DNA of 64,000 nt. Source: Halobellus inordinatus (GTDB lineage: Archaea > Halobacteriota > Halobacteria > Halobacteriales > Haloferacaceae). Positions within the stretch are counted from its first letter, which is position 1, and each line of letters starts with the position of its first letter. The DNA is taken from assembly GCF_024464655.1 (NCBI RefSeq), contig NZ_JANHAV010000003.1, positions 124,001 through 188,000 of the forward strand, written 5' to 3'. The position numbers and the translations under genes are program-made. Below are positions 17,450-27,240 of this stretch, piece after piece. Under the pieces are notes generated by a model that searched no databases, had not been told where the DNA came from, and saw nothing but the letters and a program-made list of their open reading frames with translations.

Positions 17450-17990
17450 CTAACTCGCCGCCTGCGTCAGGTTATGCACGATGTACTTGCGTGTCAGCTC
17501 CCAGAACTGGCCGTGCCATCTCCGGGAGCGGATCTTCTCGCGTCGTCTTCCTCCAACTGTGAGATGCCTGTCTTACTCATCCAGCGTTGGTTGCAGTCCT
17601 CGTTCATCCGGGCATTTTGGTCCTTCTGCAACGGTGTTTGTTCACTGTGCTTGATCAGTGGTCGCGTTGAGTTGGAGCGACACTCCTTCACGGAAATCGC
17701 TCCACAAGTACATCAGCCGACAACACGTCCCGGTCTTGCGCGTTTCGGCGGAAGACCTGCATCCCGGTGTAGCCGTCCCACGCCTTCTGCGTCGTGTAAT
17801 GGACGTCCTTTATCGCCAGAGAATTCACATCGATCAAGATCGTTGTCTTCAGTCTCACGGAGACTCTTCTCCAGTACGACACGGTACAGAATCAACGCGA
17901 TCTGCACCCACTCGGCGTACCCGTCCACGTCGGACGGCGCAGCGGATACGTTCGGATTGTTAACGTGCTATTTGGCAGATCACGGCACAT
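17450..17990 (-). pseudogene. Degraded IS5-like transposase remnant
   Basis: Pieces of one haloarchaeal IS5-type transposase lie in order on the minus strand but in different frames. An E-W-V-Q-I-A-L-I-L-Y-R segment is near 17900. A V-H-Y-T-T-Q-K-A-W-D-G-Y segment with R-R-N-A-Q-D is near 17720-17800. R-P-L-I-K-H-S-E and M-N-E-D-C-N-Q-R-W-M are near 17570-17660. A C-terminal F-W-E-L-T-R-K-Y-I-V-H-N-L ends at a TAG at 17450-17452. Frameshifts and missing catalytic segments show it is dead. The 5' boundary is approximate. Confidence 0.7.
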
Positions 17991-18285
17991 TCGAGCGAGC
18001 CGTCTGAGCGATGTCCCATCGCCAGACGGCGTCCATTCCCGGTTAGCTTGACGGAATCTTCCTGGGAAAGCGTCTGAAACTCCCGTCAATCAGTGGCAAA
18101 ACAAGGCAAGTAGTATTCATCGGACTGAATCAGTCCGTCGAGGCGCCGTACTGTGTGAAATCGAGCGATGAGGAACTCTGGGAAATGAGGGGTTTCGGTT
18201 CATTGAGGTCCTGTTCGGATGAAAATCGGTCGTGAACCACGGCGATTCAGTATTACTGTGAGTATTATCTAAAGACGGATGCTTA

Positions 18286-18703
18286 CAGCCCATAGAGGAT
18301 CACGACCCGGATTACGTTGCAGTTGGCGAGACCGTAATCCAGTTGAATAGCCTGCTCTACTGGCTGTTTACGGCGATCGACCCCGACACGAACTGCCCGC
18401 TACACGTGCGACTGTTCCCGGCCCGAACCTTTGCTCTCACCAAGATTTTCTTCGCGGAACTCCATAGGAAACATCTCGTCGGCGAGGTGATTTTCCTAGT
18501 CGACGGATCGTCGTGGCCGCAGGCGGTCTGCCATCGCCACTCACCTCCGATTCCAACACGTCACCCACGGGAATCGGAATACCGTCAAACGCGTCTTCCA
18601 AGAACTGAAACGCCAGACTGGAGCCATCTCCAATCACTTTAGATACCCGCCTGAAACCGCAGAAACGTGGCTCAAGCATTTTCCGTCCGCTTCAATCAGC
18701 TAA
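18286..18703 (+). pseudogene. IS6-like transposase remnant, 5' truncated and frameshifted
   Basis: From about 18301 the frame reads D-P-D-Y-V-A-V-G-E-T-V, then a Y-W-L-F-T-A-I-D-P-D-T-N segment and F-L-V-D-G, as in haloarchaeal IS6/IS240-type transposases. A frameshift near 18525-18550 moves the rest (H-G-N-R-N-T-V-K-R-V-F-Q-E-L-K-R) to another frame, ending at a TAA near 18703. The first catalytic Asp of the usual V-D-E-T motif is Gly, and the N-terminal third is missing. No terminal repeats are recognisable, and the stretch 18000-18285 holds nothing I can name. Confidence 0.75.
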
Positions 18704-18805
18704 TCTGAGCAATGCCTTCGACTAGAGAGAGTTCTCATCAGGCCCCCAAATGGGCATATCTATTCCCCCCACCTAAGGATGAGACAGCGACGTCTTAACA
18801 AAAGG

Positions 18806-18811
18806 CTTATT
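18806..18811 (+). promoter_or_regulatory. Probable TATA element of aglB
   Basis: CTTATT about 30 bases before the ATG at 18839 is the best A/T element upstream. It supports a near-leaderless transcript from 18839 and argues against the earlier in-frame ATG at 18779. Confidence 0.4.
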
Positions 18812-18838
18812 CGCGCTTTCCGAAACATTCCGTCCATA

Positions 18839-21800
18839 ATGGGTTCGCGTAGCGAAACTGACGACGGAGGAGGTCAATCCGTCCTCGACATCGTCGAAGA
18901 CTGGTATCAGGTCCCTGCTCTCCTCCTCGTGGTAGTCGTAATGTTCGCCTTGCGGATGCAATCCTACTCCAACTTCATCCGCAACGGCGAGGTCTACTTC
19001 TCCGGAAACGACGCGTGGTATCACTTCCGAGAAGTGATGTACACAGTCAAACACTGGCCCTCTACGATCCCGTTCGATCCGTGGACATACTTCCCCTATG
19101 GAACGTTTGTCGGCCAGTTCGGGACGCTCTACGACCAGATCGTCGCAACTGTTGCACTAGTCTTAGGACTCGGCTCACCGAGTCAGGCACTCATTGGCAA
19201 GACGCTTCTTGTCGCCCCGGCAGTCGCTGGCGCGCTTGCAGCCGTCCCAGTATATTTCCTCGGCAAGCGACTCTCCGGTCGGTTCGCCGGTCTCTTCGGT
19301 GCAGTCGTCTTGATGCTCCTACCGGGAACGTTCCTCGGACGTACGCTCGCTGGGGTGGCCGACCACAACGCGGTCGAACCGCTTGCGATGGCGCTGGCCA
19401 TCCTCGGATTCGTTATCGCTCTCCAGAAGGCCGAGTCGACGATGCCCGTTTGGGAGGTCGTCAGGGAAGAAATTCTCGAAAGCCGCGATCTCGATACTCT
19501 GAAAGAACCGCTGAAGTGGGGTCTCCTCGCTGGGTTGCTTACCGGACTCTATATCTGGACCTGGCCGCCAGGCGTGATTCTCGTGGGTATCATCGGCGTC
19601 TTTGCCCTCGTGAAAATCCCAAGCGACGTCGTCAACGACCGTACGCCCGAGCCAACGGCATTCGTCCTCGTGGCGAGTATGCTTGTTGTGACTGTAATGT
19701 CGCTCATCGTCGTGGAAGATGGTGGGTTCAGTACAACGATCCCCTCTTTGCTCCAGCCTGCGTCCGCACTGAGCGTCACTGTCGCTGCAATCGTACTCTC
19801 GTGGCTCGCGCGGGTCTGGGAAGAGTCCGATCTCGACGCATCTCTCTATCCCGCGGCAGTCGGTGGCATCTTCGTCGTCGGACTCGGTATTCTCGCTGTC
19901 CTCCCCTTCGGTCTCATTGACCTCATCGCGACGAACCTCCTGCGTATCGTAGGGTTCTCTGCCGGAGCGACCGCCCGAACCATCGGCGAAGCTCAACCGT
20001 TCATCGCACAGTCGACTCTCCAGCGCTACGGCGTTGGTGCCGCTGGCCGGATCTCTCTCGAATACGGTCTCACTTTCTTCACCGGACTCGTGGCAGCAGT
20101 CTGGCTGCACACGAAGCCACTCCTCAAGGAAGGAACCACGCGAGCGTACGGCTATATCGCTGGATCGCTCGCGATCATCGCGCTCGTCTTCCTCGTTCCT
20201 CCGCTTCTCGGCGGAATCGAAAGCGTCACAGGCATTAATCAACAGGTTGCTGGACTCCTCATCGTCTCGGCGCTTATCATCGGCGCGACCTTCGTCACCG
20301 ACTACGACGCCGACAAACTGTTCCTGATCGTCTGGGCGGCGTTTATCACTTCAATGGCGTTCACCCAGGTGCGCTTCAATTACTACCTCGCTATCACCGT
20401 CGCCGTCTTCAACGCCTTCCTCTTCGGTGAGATTCTCGGATGGCTCAACCTCCGCACGTCGGCGCGCGAAGCAGTCAACGACATCGACGGCTATCAGGTG
20501 CTCGCGATCGTCGCGACAGTTCTGCTCATCCTCGGACCAGCGCTCACGGTTCCGATCGCCGTCGGCGACACGCAGACCTCGCCGGCCTGGCAGTCCGCGC
20601 AGAACAACGGCCCGGGAGCAGTCACCGTCTGGGACGGCTCCCTCGAATGGATGCAGAATAACACCCCCGCGGAGGGTAATCTCGGCGGCGCAGGCAACGC
20701 CGATCAGATGGAGTACTACGGCACCTACCAGCGGACAGACGACTTCGAGTATCCCGACGGCGCCTACGGCGTGATGTCGTGGTGGGACTACGGCCACTGG
20801 ATCACGGTCCAAGGCGAACGCATTCCGAACGCCAACCCGTTCCAGGAAGGGGCAGGTACGGCGGCTAACTTCCTTCTCGCACCCAACGAGACGCAGTCAC
20901 AGGATGCTCTCGCCTCCCAGAGCACTGAAGGCGAGAACACCCGCTACGTGATGGTCGACTGGCAGATGGCGACGCCCGGATCGAAGTTCGGCGCGCCGAC
21001 GGTCTTCTACGACGCAGAGGAGAACGTCTCTCGGCAGGACTTCCTGCAGACGATGTACCGCTTCGACGACTCGAACGACGGGCAGTTCGTCGGCAACTTC
21101 CAACTCCGCACGCAGCGCTTCTACAACAGTACGATGACGCGGCTGTACTACTACCACGGGAGCGCGCGGCAGCCCTCGCCAGTCGTCGTCGACTGGGAGC
21201 CGCGACAGGTCCAGACGAACGCCGGCGACGCGGTCACCGTGCCCGCCAATCCGCAGGGCAACAGCACGTTCATCAAGACCTTCGACAATATGAGCGCCGC
21301 GCGCGAGTACGTTGAGAACGATCCGACCTCCCAGATCGGTGGGGTCGGCTCGTTCCCGAGCGAGCGCGTCGAAGCGCTCGATCACTACCGGCTCGCTCAC
21401 GTGAGCGATACGTCGGCCGGACAGTCGATCCTCCGGACCACCGGCCGCGACGCACAGGTCGCCGGGATCAACCCGCAGGTAACCGTGCCGAGCAGCCCGG
21501 CGTGGCTGAAGACCTTCGAGCGCGTCCCCGGCGCGACAGTCCAGGGAAGCGGAGCGCCCTCGGACACGACGGTTACCGCGAGCACCGAACTCCGCATCCC
21601 GACGACGAACTCGACGTTCACCTACACGCAGCAGGTGGAAACGAACGCGGACGGCGAGTTCACGATGACGCTGCCGTACTCGACGACCGGCTACGACGAG
21701 TACGGTCCCGAGAACGGCTACACGAACGTCAGCGTGCGCGCGACGGGCCCGTACACGCTCTCGACGCCCGCGACGTTCGACAACGGGACGATCACCAGCT

Positions 21801-22045
21801 ACCAGGCGAACCTCTCGGTCTCGGAAGGTCAGGTCAACGGTGACCAGGACGGCACGCTGAGCGTCGAACTCGAAGAGAACGCTCAAGAGCTGAACATCGG
21901 CGGCTCGTCCGATTCCAGCTCGTCTTCGGGCGACTCCAGCGGTACGAGCGAATCGGGCACTGACAGCACGTCCGGCGACTCGACCGCGACGCAGTCCTCG
22001 CTGAGCGCGTCGACAATCGAAAGCGACGCAGCGCGCGCGTACTGA
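18839..22045 (+). CDS. aglB: Oligosaccharyltransferase AglB (STT3 family)
   Basis: 1068 residues from the ATG at 18839; 20 further N-terminal residues are possible but lie over the promoter. AglB moves the lipid-linked glycan to Asn of N-x-S/T sequons on the outer face of the membrane. The first external loop carries G-N-D-A-W-Y-H (56-62; metal-binding Asp). About 13 transmembrane helices follow, then the soluble catalytic domain with S-W-W-D-Y-G-H-W, the W-W-D-Y-G motif at about 648-652. The C-terminal beta-domains end in a Ser/Gly/Thr/Asp-rich tail of about 50 residues, which looks like a spacer. It stands alone after transposase remnants, about 4.5 kb from the glycan cluster. Confidence 0.95.
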   Translation: MGSRSETDDGGGQSVLDIVEDWYQVPALLLVVVVMFALRMQSYSNFIRNGEVYFSGNDAWYHFREVMYTVKHWPSTIPFDPWTYFPYGTFVGQFGTLYDQIVATVALVLGLGSPSQALIGKTLLVAPAVAGALAAVPVYFLGKRLSGRFAGLFGAVVLMLLPGTFLGRTLAGVADHNAVEPLAMALAILGFVIALQKAESTMPVWEVVREEILESRDLDTLKEPLKWGLLAGLLTGLYIWTWPPGVILVGIIGVFALVKIPSDVVNDRTPEPTAFVLVASMLVVTVMSLIVVEDGGFSTTIPSLLQPASALSVTVAAIVLSWLARVWEESDLDASLYPAAVGGIFVVGLGILAVLPFGLIDLIATNLLRIVGFSAGATARTIGEAQPFIAQSTLQRYGVGAAGRISLEYGLTFFTGLVAAVWLHTKPLLKEGTTRAYGYIAGSLAIIALVFLVPPLLGGIESVTGINQQVAGLLIVSALIIGATFVTDYDADKLFLIVWAAFITSMAFTQVRFNYYLAITVAVFNAFLFGEILGWLNLRTSAREAVNDIDGYQVLAIVATVLLILGPALTVPIAVGDTQTSPAWQSAQNNGPGAVTVWDGSLEWMQNNTPAEGNLGGAGNADQMEYYGTYQRTDDFEYPDGAYGVMSWWDYGHWITVQGERIPNANPFQEGAGTAANFLLAPNETQSQDALASQSTEGENTRYVMVDWQMATPGSKFGAPTVFYDAEENVSRQDFLQTMYRFDDSNDGQFVGNFQLRTQRFYNSTMTRLYYYHGSARQPSPVVVDWEPRQVQTNAGDAVTVPANPQGNSTFIKTFDNMSAAREYVENDPTSQIGGVGSFPSERVEALDHYRLAHVSDTSAGQSILRTTGRDAQVAGINPQVTVPSSPAWLKTFERVPGATVQGSGAPSDTTVTASTELRIPTTNSTFTYTQQVETNADGEFTMTLPYSTTGYDEYGPENGYTNVSVRATGPYTLSTPATFDNGTITSYQANLSVSEGQVNGDQDGTLSVELEENAQELNIGGSSDSSSSSGDSSGTSESGTDSTSGDSTATQSSLSASTIESDAARAY

Positions 22046-22280
22046 GTCGCCGCAGATCAGCAGTAGATCACTTTTTTCGCTCTATTCGACGGATACCAGT
22101 CACGGTTGTCGCAGGAGGTACGTGTAGACGTTCACTCACCTCGTACATCTCCGCAGAGTCACGTGGTTCTGCCATAGACGGTTTCATCATCACTACCTGA
22201 TCTTATCCGCTAAATTCCACCAGTAATAGAACCACCACAAGTATTAATAACTCAACCAGCGTAGTTACTAATACACAAGA

Positions 22281-23162
22281 GTGACTGGAGACCAACTGCA
22301 CGCCACAGACCACGGGTCGCACAGCGCCGCACAGAACTCGGGCTGGATCGTCGGCGGCATCGGACTGGCCGCGTTGCTCGTTCTCTCGGGAGCGGCAGCA
22401 CTCGCCGACGTCTCTTGGAAGCTCATCGCGATTTCCTGGACGGCGTTCGCCGCGATGGCGATCGGCGCGCCGCTCGGTGCCCGCGCGGTGAGATCCGAAC
22501 ACCTGCTGGAGCCGGTCTGGGGATACGGCCTCGCGAGCGGCGCGATGGTGACGAGCGCCGCGCTGTTCCTGATTCCACAGGCACTGAGTCAACACGGCCA
22601 ACTCGGCAGTCTCGGGATCGCACTCGGCTTCCTCGGCGGCTACGTCGGACACACCGTCGGCCACCGCTTCGCGCACCTCGACCTCCCGATCGACCGCACG
22701 GCGTCGGAGCTGACTGTCCACGCGCTCTCGGCCGGCGCCATCATCGGCGCAATTTACACGGCGATGCCGTCGCTCACCTCGGTGCTCGGTCTCGCGCTCG
22801 TCTCGCACAAAGCGCCCGCCGGCTACGCGGCCGCGCGGCGACTGGCCGAACGCGGCCGGTCGGTCGCGACGCTGCTGCTCCCGGCGGCAGCCGTCGGCCT
22901 CGTCGCACTCCCGGTCGGCATCCTGGGCCTCTCGCCGACGAGCGGGTTCCGTGGATTGTTCTTCGGCGTTGCTGCCGGGGTCTTCCTCCACGTCGCGGTC
23001 GACCTGCTGCCGGAGTGTTCGACGGGCAGTGAGACGTGTCCTGTCGACGCGGACTACGACGGCGACATTCACCAACTCCAGGACCGCCTCCGAAATCACG
23101 CGGCGCTGAGCGCCGTTCTCGGGGCTGTGGCCGTCGTGGCTGCGTGGGCGCTGGTCGTCTAA
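22281..23162 (+). CDS. ZIP-family divalent metal transporter
   Basis: 293 residues with a GTG start and about eight hydrophobic helices. The ZIP signatures are T-V-H-A-L-S-A-G-A in helix four and L-V-S-H-K-A-P-A-G in helix five, with F-L-H-V-A-V-D-L-L-P-E later. The His-rich N-terminus (H-A-T-D-H-G-S-H) could bind metal. The usual E of H-K-x-P-E-G is Ala here. ZIP proteins bring Zn2+, Fe2+ or Mn2+ into the cytoplasm. The convergent neighbour is an iron-type binding lipoprotein, so ferrous iron is a reasonable but unproven cargo. Confidence 0.8.
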   Translation: MTGDQLHATDHGSHSAAQNSGWIVGGIGLAALLVLSGAAALADVSWKLIAISWTAFAAMAIGAPLGARAVRSEHLLEPVWGYGLASGAMVTSAALFLIPQALSQHGQLGSLGIALGFLGGYVGHTVGHRFAHLDLPIDRTASELTVHALSAGAIIGAIYTAMPSLTSVLGLALVSHKAPAGYAAARRLAERGRSVATLLLPAAAVGLVALPVGILGLSPTSGFRGLFFGVAAGVFLHVAVDLLPECSTGSETCPVDADYDGDIHQLQDRLRNHAALSAVLGAVAVVAAWALVV

Positions 23163-23250
23163 GCAATCGGTCTCGCCGTCCCTCTATCCCTTACCTTACT
23201 ACGCACCCGCGTTCTCGCGTATTTTCACGCTGCAGAAAGGCAGACTCCCG

Positions 23251-24336
23251 CTACTCGACAGTCATCGACACGTCGCCCATCTCTCGGAACGCCGTCTCGT
23301 AGCCGTCGTGGCGAGCGACCTGCGGTGGGATCGTCGTCGTGATCGTCAGTTCGTCCCCGGATCTGAACTCAGCAACTGACGCGCCGTAGTGATACCCGAG
23401 GTCGGGGTCGAGCGTGCGCGTCAGTCGACTCTCGAATACCGTCTCGCCACCGCGCGTCAGCGTCGCTTCGAGGCCCATCATCGGGAGCACGAAGCGGTTG
23501 TACGGCGTCCGTGCGGAGACGTACAGGTACGGCTCCGAGCCGAAACGCTCGCTGTCGCCCGCGACGAGGAATGTCTGGAACACGGCGTCACCGAGGGTCG
23601 GCGCGCCGAGGTGCTGTCCGGGTAGTGAGTCGGCCGTCGGGGCTCGACCGGCCGGAACGCCGTCCATCTCCATCAGCATCGCCGCGTCGCGGACGCCGGC
23701 GTTCTTGGGGCGCATAATCGAGACGCTGTGCAGTTCGTCCGTCTCGAAGGTGAATGGGATCGTCACCGTCGCCGCTGACTCGAACGCGCCCGCGAAGCCG
23801 CCAGTTCGACGGAGCGAGACGCCCCCGACGTGGACGCGCGCCTCGTACTCGCCCTCGCCGTCGAGCGCGTAGTTCGCGCCGTAGTGAAAGCCCATCGTCT
23901 GCGAGAGCATCGGATAGGCGACCTCCTCGGTGACGAGTGTGCCGTCTGTATCCAGAATCTCGATCGTCACGCCCGAATCGAGCGGGAGGACGCGGCCGGT
24001 CTCGGTGTCCCACAGCGAGACCATCAGGTGGACGTCGTCGTCGGCTTCGACGACCGTCTTCGACGTCTCAGTTCCAGAGAGGGTCCAGAAGCGATGGGGG
24101 TACGAGTAGGTGAGCGCGACGCCGTAGCGGCCTGTGTTCGTCTTGCCGTAGGTTTCCATCCCTTCGATGACCGCCGGAACGTACACCGCGTCGGGGCGGT
24201 CCTCAGCGAGCGGGGGGTCACGCCAGGCGGATTGGCGCTGGAAGCCGAGCGTCTGCAGACAGCCGGCAGTGCCGAGAAGAGCGCCCGTCGCGACGCTGCC
24301 GAGGAGCGCGCGGCGGGTCGTGCGTGGTGGCGACAT
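23251..24336 (-). CDS. Tat-exported lipoprotein, P19/Tpd-like iron-binding repeats
   Basis: 361 residues. The N-terminus has the Tat motif T-T-R-R-A-L-L-G, a hydrophobic stretch and a lipobox ending G-T-A-G-C, so it is a membrane-anchored surface lipoprotein. Two related modules each contain an M/L-G-F/Y-H-Y-G-A segment (about 150-160 and 335-345), as in P19/Tpd-type periplasmic high-affinity iron/copper-binding proteins. The His of these segments is a candidate metal ligand. It is convergent with the ZIP transporter, 88 bases apart, so the pair may form an iron-uptake route. The family match is by motif only. Confidence 0.65.
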   Translation of the reverse strand: MSPPRTTRRALLGSVATGALLGTAGCLQTLGFQRQSAWRDPPLAEDRPDAVYVPAVIEGMETYGKTNTGRYGVALTYSYPHRFWTLSGTETSKTVVEADDDVHLMVSLWDTETGRVLPLDSGVTIEILDTDGTLVTEEVAYPMLSQTMGFHYGANYALDGEGEYEARVHVGGVSLRRTGGFAGAFESAATVTIPFTFETDELHSVSIMRPKNAGVRDAAMLMEMDGVPAGRAPTADSLPGQHLGAPTLGDAVFQTFLVAGDSERFGSEPYLYVSARTPYNRFVLPMMGLEATLTRGGETVFESRLTRTLDPDLGYHYGASVAEFRSGDELTITTTIPPQVARHDGYETAFREMGDVSMTVE

Positions 24337-24456
24337 CGTCTCCGTGTCGGGAGGTCGTCGCTCGACGCTGATGACGGTTCCGAAGGCGATGGATAGCGCC
24401 GGCTCCCCTGTTCGGGCGCGGTGGTGCCAGCAAGGCGCAGCCGCGGCTCCCGATAC

Positions 24457-24894
24457 TCACCGCATCTCCTCGCGAGTCAGCCACTCGTACTCCGCGTCGG
24501 CCCGCTTTCGTTCGTCTTCTCGAATCCCAGTGTAGTTACGGATCAGGTCCGTCGTCGAGACGACGCCGACGACGTCGAGGCCGTCGACCACGACCAGGCG
24601 GTGGACGCCGTGGTCGTCCATCTCCTCGGCCGCGCGACGGGCCGACGCGGACGGCCCGATGGTGACCAGCGGGGCGCTCGCCGCCGCCCTGACCGGAATC
24701 GACGAGAGCGGCTCGTCCGTCTGGTACGTCGCGTCGAGCACGTCGTGCTCTGTGATCATCGCGCCCGGGACGCCGTCGTCGGTGACGACCGCGCTCCCGA
24801 CGTCGTCGTCGAGCATCTTTCCGACGGCGTCTGCGAGCGACGCCCCGAGGTCTACTGTGACGACCGACGGCGAGAGGATGTCGCTGACGCGCAT
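24457..24894 (-). CDS. Tandem CBS-domain protein
   Basis: 145 residues from the ATG at 24894; an earlier in-frame ATG at 24948 gives a Pro/Arg-rich N-terminus unlike the family. Two CBS motifs cover nearly the whole protein. The first starts M-R-V-S-D-I-L-S-P-S-V-V and contains D-D-D-V-G-S-A-V-V. The second includes S-I-P-V-R-A-A-A-S and H-R-L-V-V-V-D-G. CBS pairs bind adenine nucleotides, and stand-alone pairs are regulatory modules whose partner is not shown by sequence. It lies 105 bases downstream of sucD in the same orientation. Confidence 0.85.
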   Translation of the reverse strand: MRVSDILSPSVVTVDLGASLADAVGKMLDDDVGSAVVTDDGVPGAMITEHDVLDATYQTDEPLSSIPVRAAASAPLVTIGPSASARRAAEEMDDHGVHRLVVVDGLDVVGVVSTTDLIRNYTGIREDERKRADAEYEWLTREEMR

Positions 24895-24999
24895 CACTCC
24901 ACGGTCGTGTGGGGGAGGATAAAGAATTTCCGTGCGACGAGGCGACAAATGCGAGGAGAGAGGCGAAACAGGAACGAGAAGATTGCCGCAGGTCGCCGT

Positions 25000-25869
25000 C
25001 TAGAGGAAGTCTTCGATGTGGTCGGCGACTTCGTTCGGCGTGTCGCCGACGGGGACGCCCGCGTCGTTGAGGGCGTTGATCTTCGACTCCGCGGTGCCGG
25101 TGCCCGACCCGGAGACGATCGCGCCCGCGTGGCCCATCCGCTTGCCCGGCGGGGCCGTCCGCCCGGCGATGAAGCCCGCAACGGGCGTGTCCATATTCTC
25201 GGCGATGAACTTCGCGGCCTGTTCTTCGTCCTCGCCGCCGATCTCACCGCACATCACGACCGCGTGCGTGTCGGGGTCGTTCTCGAACGCTTCGAGCGCG
25301 TCGACGAACGACGTGCCGATGATCGGGTCGCCGCCGATGCCGATGGCGGTGGTCTGGCCGATCCCTCGATCCGTGAGGTTCGAGACGACCTGGTAGGTCA
25401 GCGTCCCCGAGCGGGAGACGAGACCGACGTTTCCGGACTCGAAGATGTTGCCGGGGAGGATGCCGAGTTTGGCCTCGCCGGGCGTGATGATACCGGGACA
25501 GTTCGGGCCGATGAGGCGGGTGTCCGTCTCAGAAAGGCGCTTGTTCACTTTCGCCATATCCTGGGTCGGGATGCCCTCGGTGATGGCGACGACGAGGTCG
25601 AGGTCCGTGTCGAGCGCCTCGAAGACGGCGTCGCCGGCGAACGCCGGCGGGACGAACACGACGGACGCGTCGGCGTCCTCGGCTTCGACGGCCTGATCGA
25701 CCGTGTCGTAGACCGGGACGCCGGCGACTTCCTGACCGCCCTTGCCGGGGACCGCGCCCGCGACGACGTTCGTGCCGTACTCCATCATCTGCTCGGTGTG
25801 GAACTTGCCTTCCCCACCGGTGATTCCCTGTACCACAACGCGCGTGTCGTCGTCGACGAAGATGCTCAT
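25000..25869 (-). CDS. sucD: Succinate-CoA ligase, alpha subunit
   Basis: 289 residues. The alpha subunit binds CoA and carries the phosphorylated His. [10 protein letters not shown] is the N-terminal CoA-binding loop, G-P-N-C-P-G-I-I is central, and [11 protein letters not shown] holds the active-site His. The enzyme converts succinyl-CoA to succinate with nucleotide triphosphate formation in the citrate cycle. Its ATG overlaps the stop of sucC by four bases, so the subunits are made from one message. Confidence 0.96.
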   Translation of the reverse strand: MSIFVDDDTRVVVQGITGGEGKFHTEQMMEYGTNVVAGAVPGKGGQEVAGVPVYDTVDQAVEAEDADASVVFVPPAFAGDAVFEALDTDLDLVVAITEGIPTQDMAKVNKRLSETDTRLIGPNCPGIITPGEAKLGILPGNIFESGNVGLVSRSGTLTYQVVSNLTDRGIGQTTAIGIGGDPIIGTSFVDALEAFENDPDTHAVVMCGEIGGEDEEQAAKFIAENMDTPVAGFIAGRTAPPGKRMGHAGAIVSGSGTGTAESKINALNDAGVPVGDTPNEVADHIEDFL

Positions 25870-27011
25870 TGGCTTGCCTCCTGTGCGTTTTCGACGGCCT
25901 GTTGAACCGCGTCTTCGAGCGTCGCCTCGACGTCGACGAGGTCGGTGTTGAGGATCTCCATCCCCTCTTCGGCGTTCGTGCCGGCGAGGCGGACGACGAC
26001 CTTCTTCGGGATCTCGTCGAACTGCCCGAGGGCCTCGTTGATACCTTTCGCGACCTCGTCACCGCGGGTGATCCCGCCGAAGATGTTGAACACGACGGCG
26101 TCGACGTTCTCGTCGGAGAACACCATATCCAGCGCGTTCGCGACGCGCTCTGCCTTCGCGCCGCCACCGATGTCGAGGAAGTTCGCGGGCTCGCCGCCGT
26201 AGTAGTCGACGAGGTCGAGCGTCGTCATCACGAGACCGGCGCCGTTACCGATGATGCCGACGTTGCCGGAGAGACGAACGTAGTCGAAGCCGTACTCGTT
26301 GGCCTTCTGTTCGAGTTCGTCTTCGGCGGCCTCGTCTTCCATCTCCGCGAGGTCCGGCTGTCGGAAGAGCGCGTCCTCGTCGATGTTCATCACGGCGTCG
26401 GCCGCGACGACTTCTCGATCCGAGGTGATCATCACGGGGTTGATCTCGATCTCGGAGGCGTCTTTCGACTCGTAGAGGTCATAGAGCGTCGAGAGGATGG
26501 AGGCGACGTCGCCGGCGACGTCCTTGGGAATGCCGGCGTCGTAGACGGCCTTCCGCGCCTGGTAGGGGTGCAGCCCGAACGCGGGGTCGATGTGCTCGCG
26601 TGCGATCGCTTCGGGCGTCTCTTCGGCGACCGACTCGATGTCGACGCCACCCTCGGTCGAGACCATCGCGACGGGCTCGCCCGCGCTGCGGTCCATCGTG
26701 ATTCCGACGTAGAGTTCGTTCTCGAAGTCGACGCCGGCCTCGACGAGGACCTTCTCGACGGTGTATCCCTTGAGGTCCATCCCGAGGATCTCTTCGGCGT
26801 ACTGTTCGGCCTCCTCCTCGGACGTCGCGATCTTGATGCCGCCGGCCTTCCCGCGGCCGCCGACGTGTACCTGTGCTTTGATCGCCGCCGGGAACCCGAT
26901 GTCCGCGACCGCCTCGACGACCTCGTCGACGGAGGTTGCGAGGTGAGACTCGGGCACCGGAATGCCGGCGTCGGCGAAGACATTCTTCGCCTGATACTCG
27001 TGTAAGCGCAT
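25866..27011 (-). CDS. sucC: Succinate-CoA ligase, beta subunit
   Basis: 381 residues with the family N-terminus M-R-L-H-E-Y-Q-A-K and an ATP-grasp domain containing [14 protein letters not shown]. The C-terminal CoA-ligase domain has [12 protein letters not shown]. The beta subunit supplies the nucleotide site of the heterotetramer. The gene is first in the sucC-sucD operon; the divergent quinone-reductase gene starts 230 bases away. Confidence 0.96.
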   Translation of the reverse strand: MRLHEYQAKNVFADAGIPVPESHLATSVDEVVEAVADIGFPAAIKAQVHVGGRGKAGGIKIATSEEEAEQYAEEILGMDLKGYTVEKVLVEAGVDFENELYVGITMDRSAGEPVAMVSTEGGVDIESVAEETPEAIAREHIDPAFGLHPYQARKAVYDAGIPKDVAGDVASILSTLYDLYESKDASEIEINPVMITSDREVVAADAVMNIDEDALFRQPDLAEMEDEAAEDELEQKANEYGFDYVRLSGNVGIIGNGAGLVMTTLDLVDYYGGEPANFLDIGGGAKAERVANALDMVFSDENVDAVVFNIFGGITRGDEVAKGINEALGQFDEIPKKVVVRLAGTNAEEGMEILNTDLVDVEATLEDAVQQAVENAQEASQ

Positions 27012-27240
27012 CGTCCGAGGGAGGGGCGTGCGCCCGCATAAATCCCGCCGATATCGATTCCTCGATGCGGCAGTTTTCGCGGCTACAGCGCGAGTTTACT
27101 CGGATTCGGGTATCACTACACGCACCGCTATCGCGACTCGCAATCGGGAGTGCATCTCGGAGGGCACGCGTTCATCTCGGAATGCACGCGTACGTCTGCT
27201 TCGGCTTCCTTTATCAACCTCCGTGTCAAATCGACGGCCG

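Noticed and set aside
24421-25905. 494-codon plus-strand open frame opposite sucD and the CBS gene
   Set aside because: It is a mirror of two real genes in GC-rich DNA; the reading is Arg/Val/Asp-rich without domain motifs.
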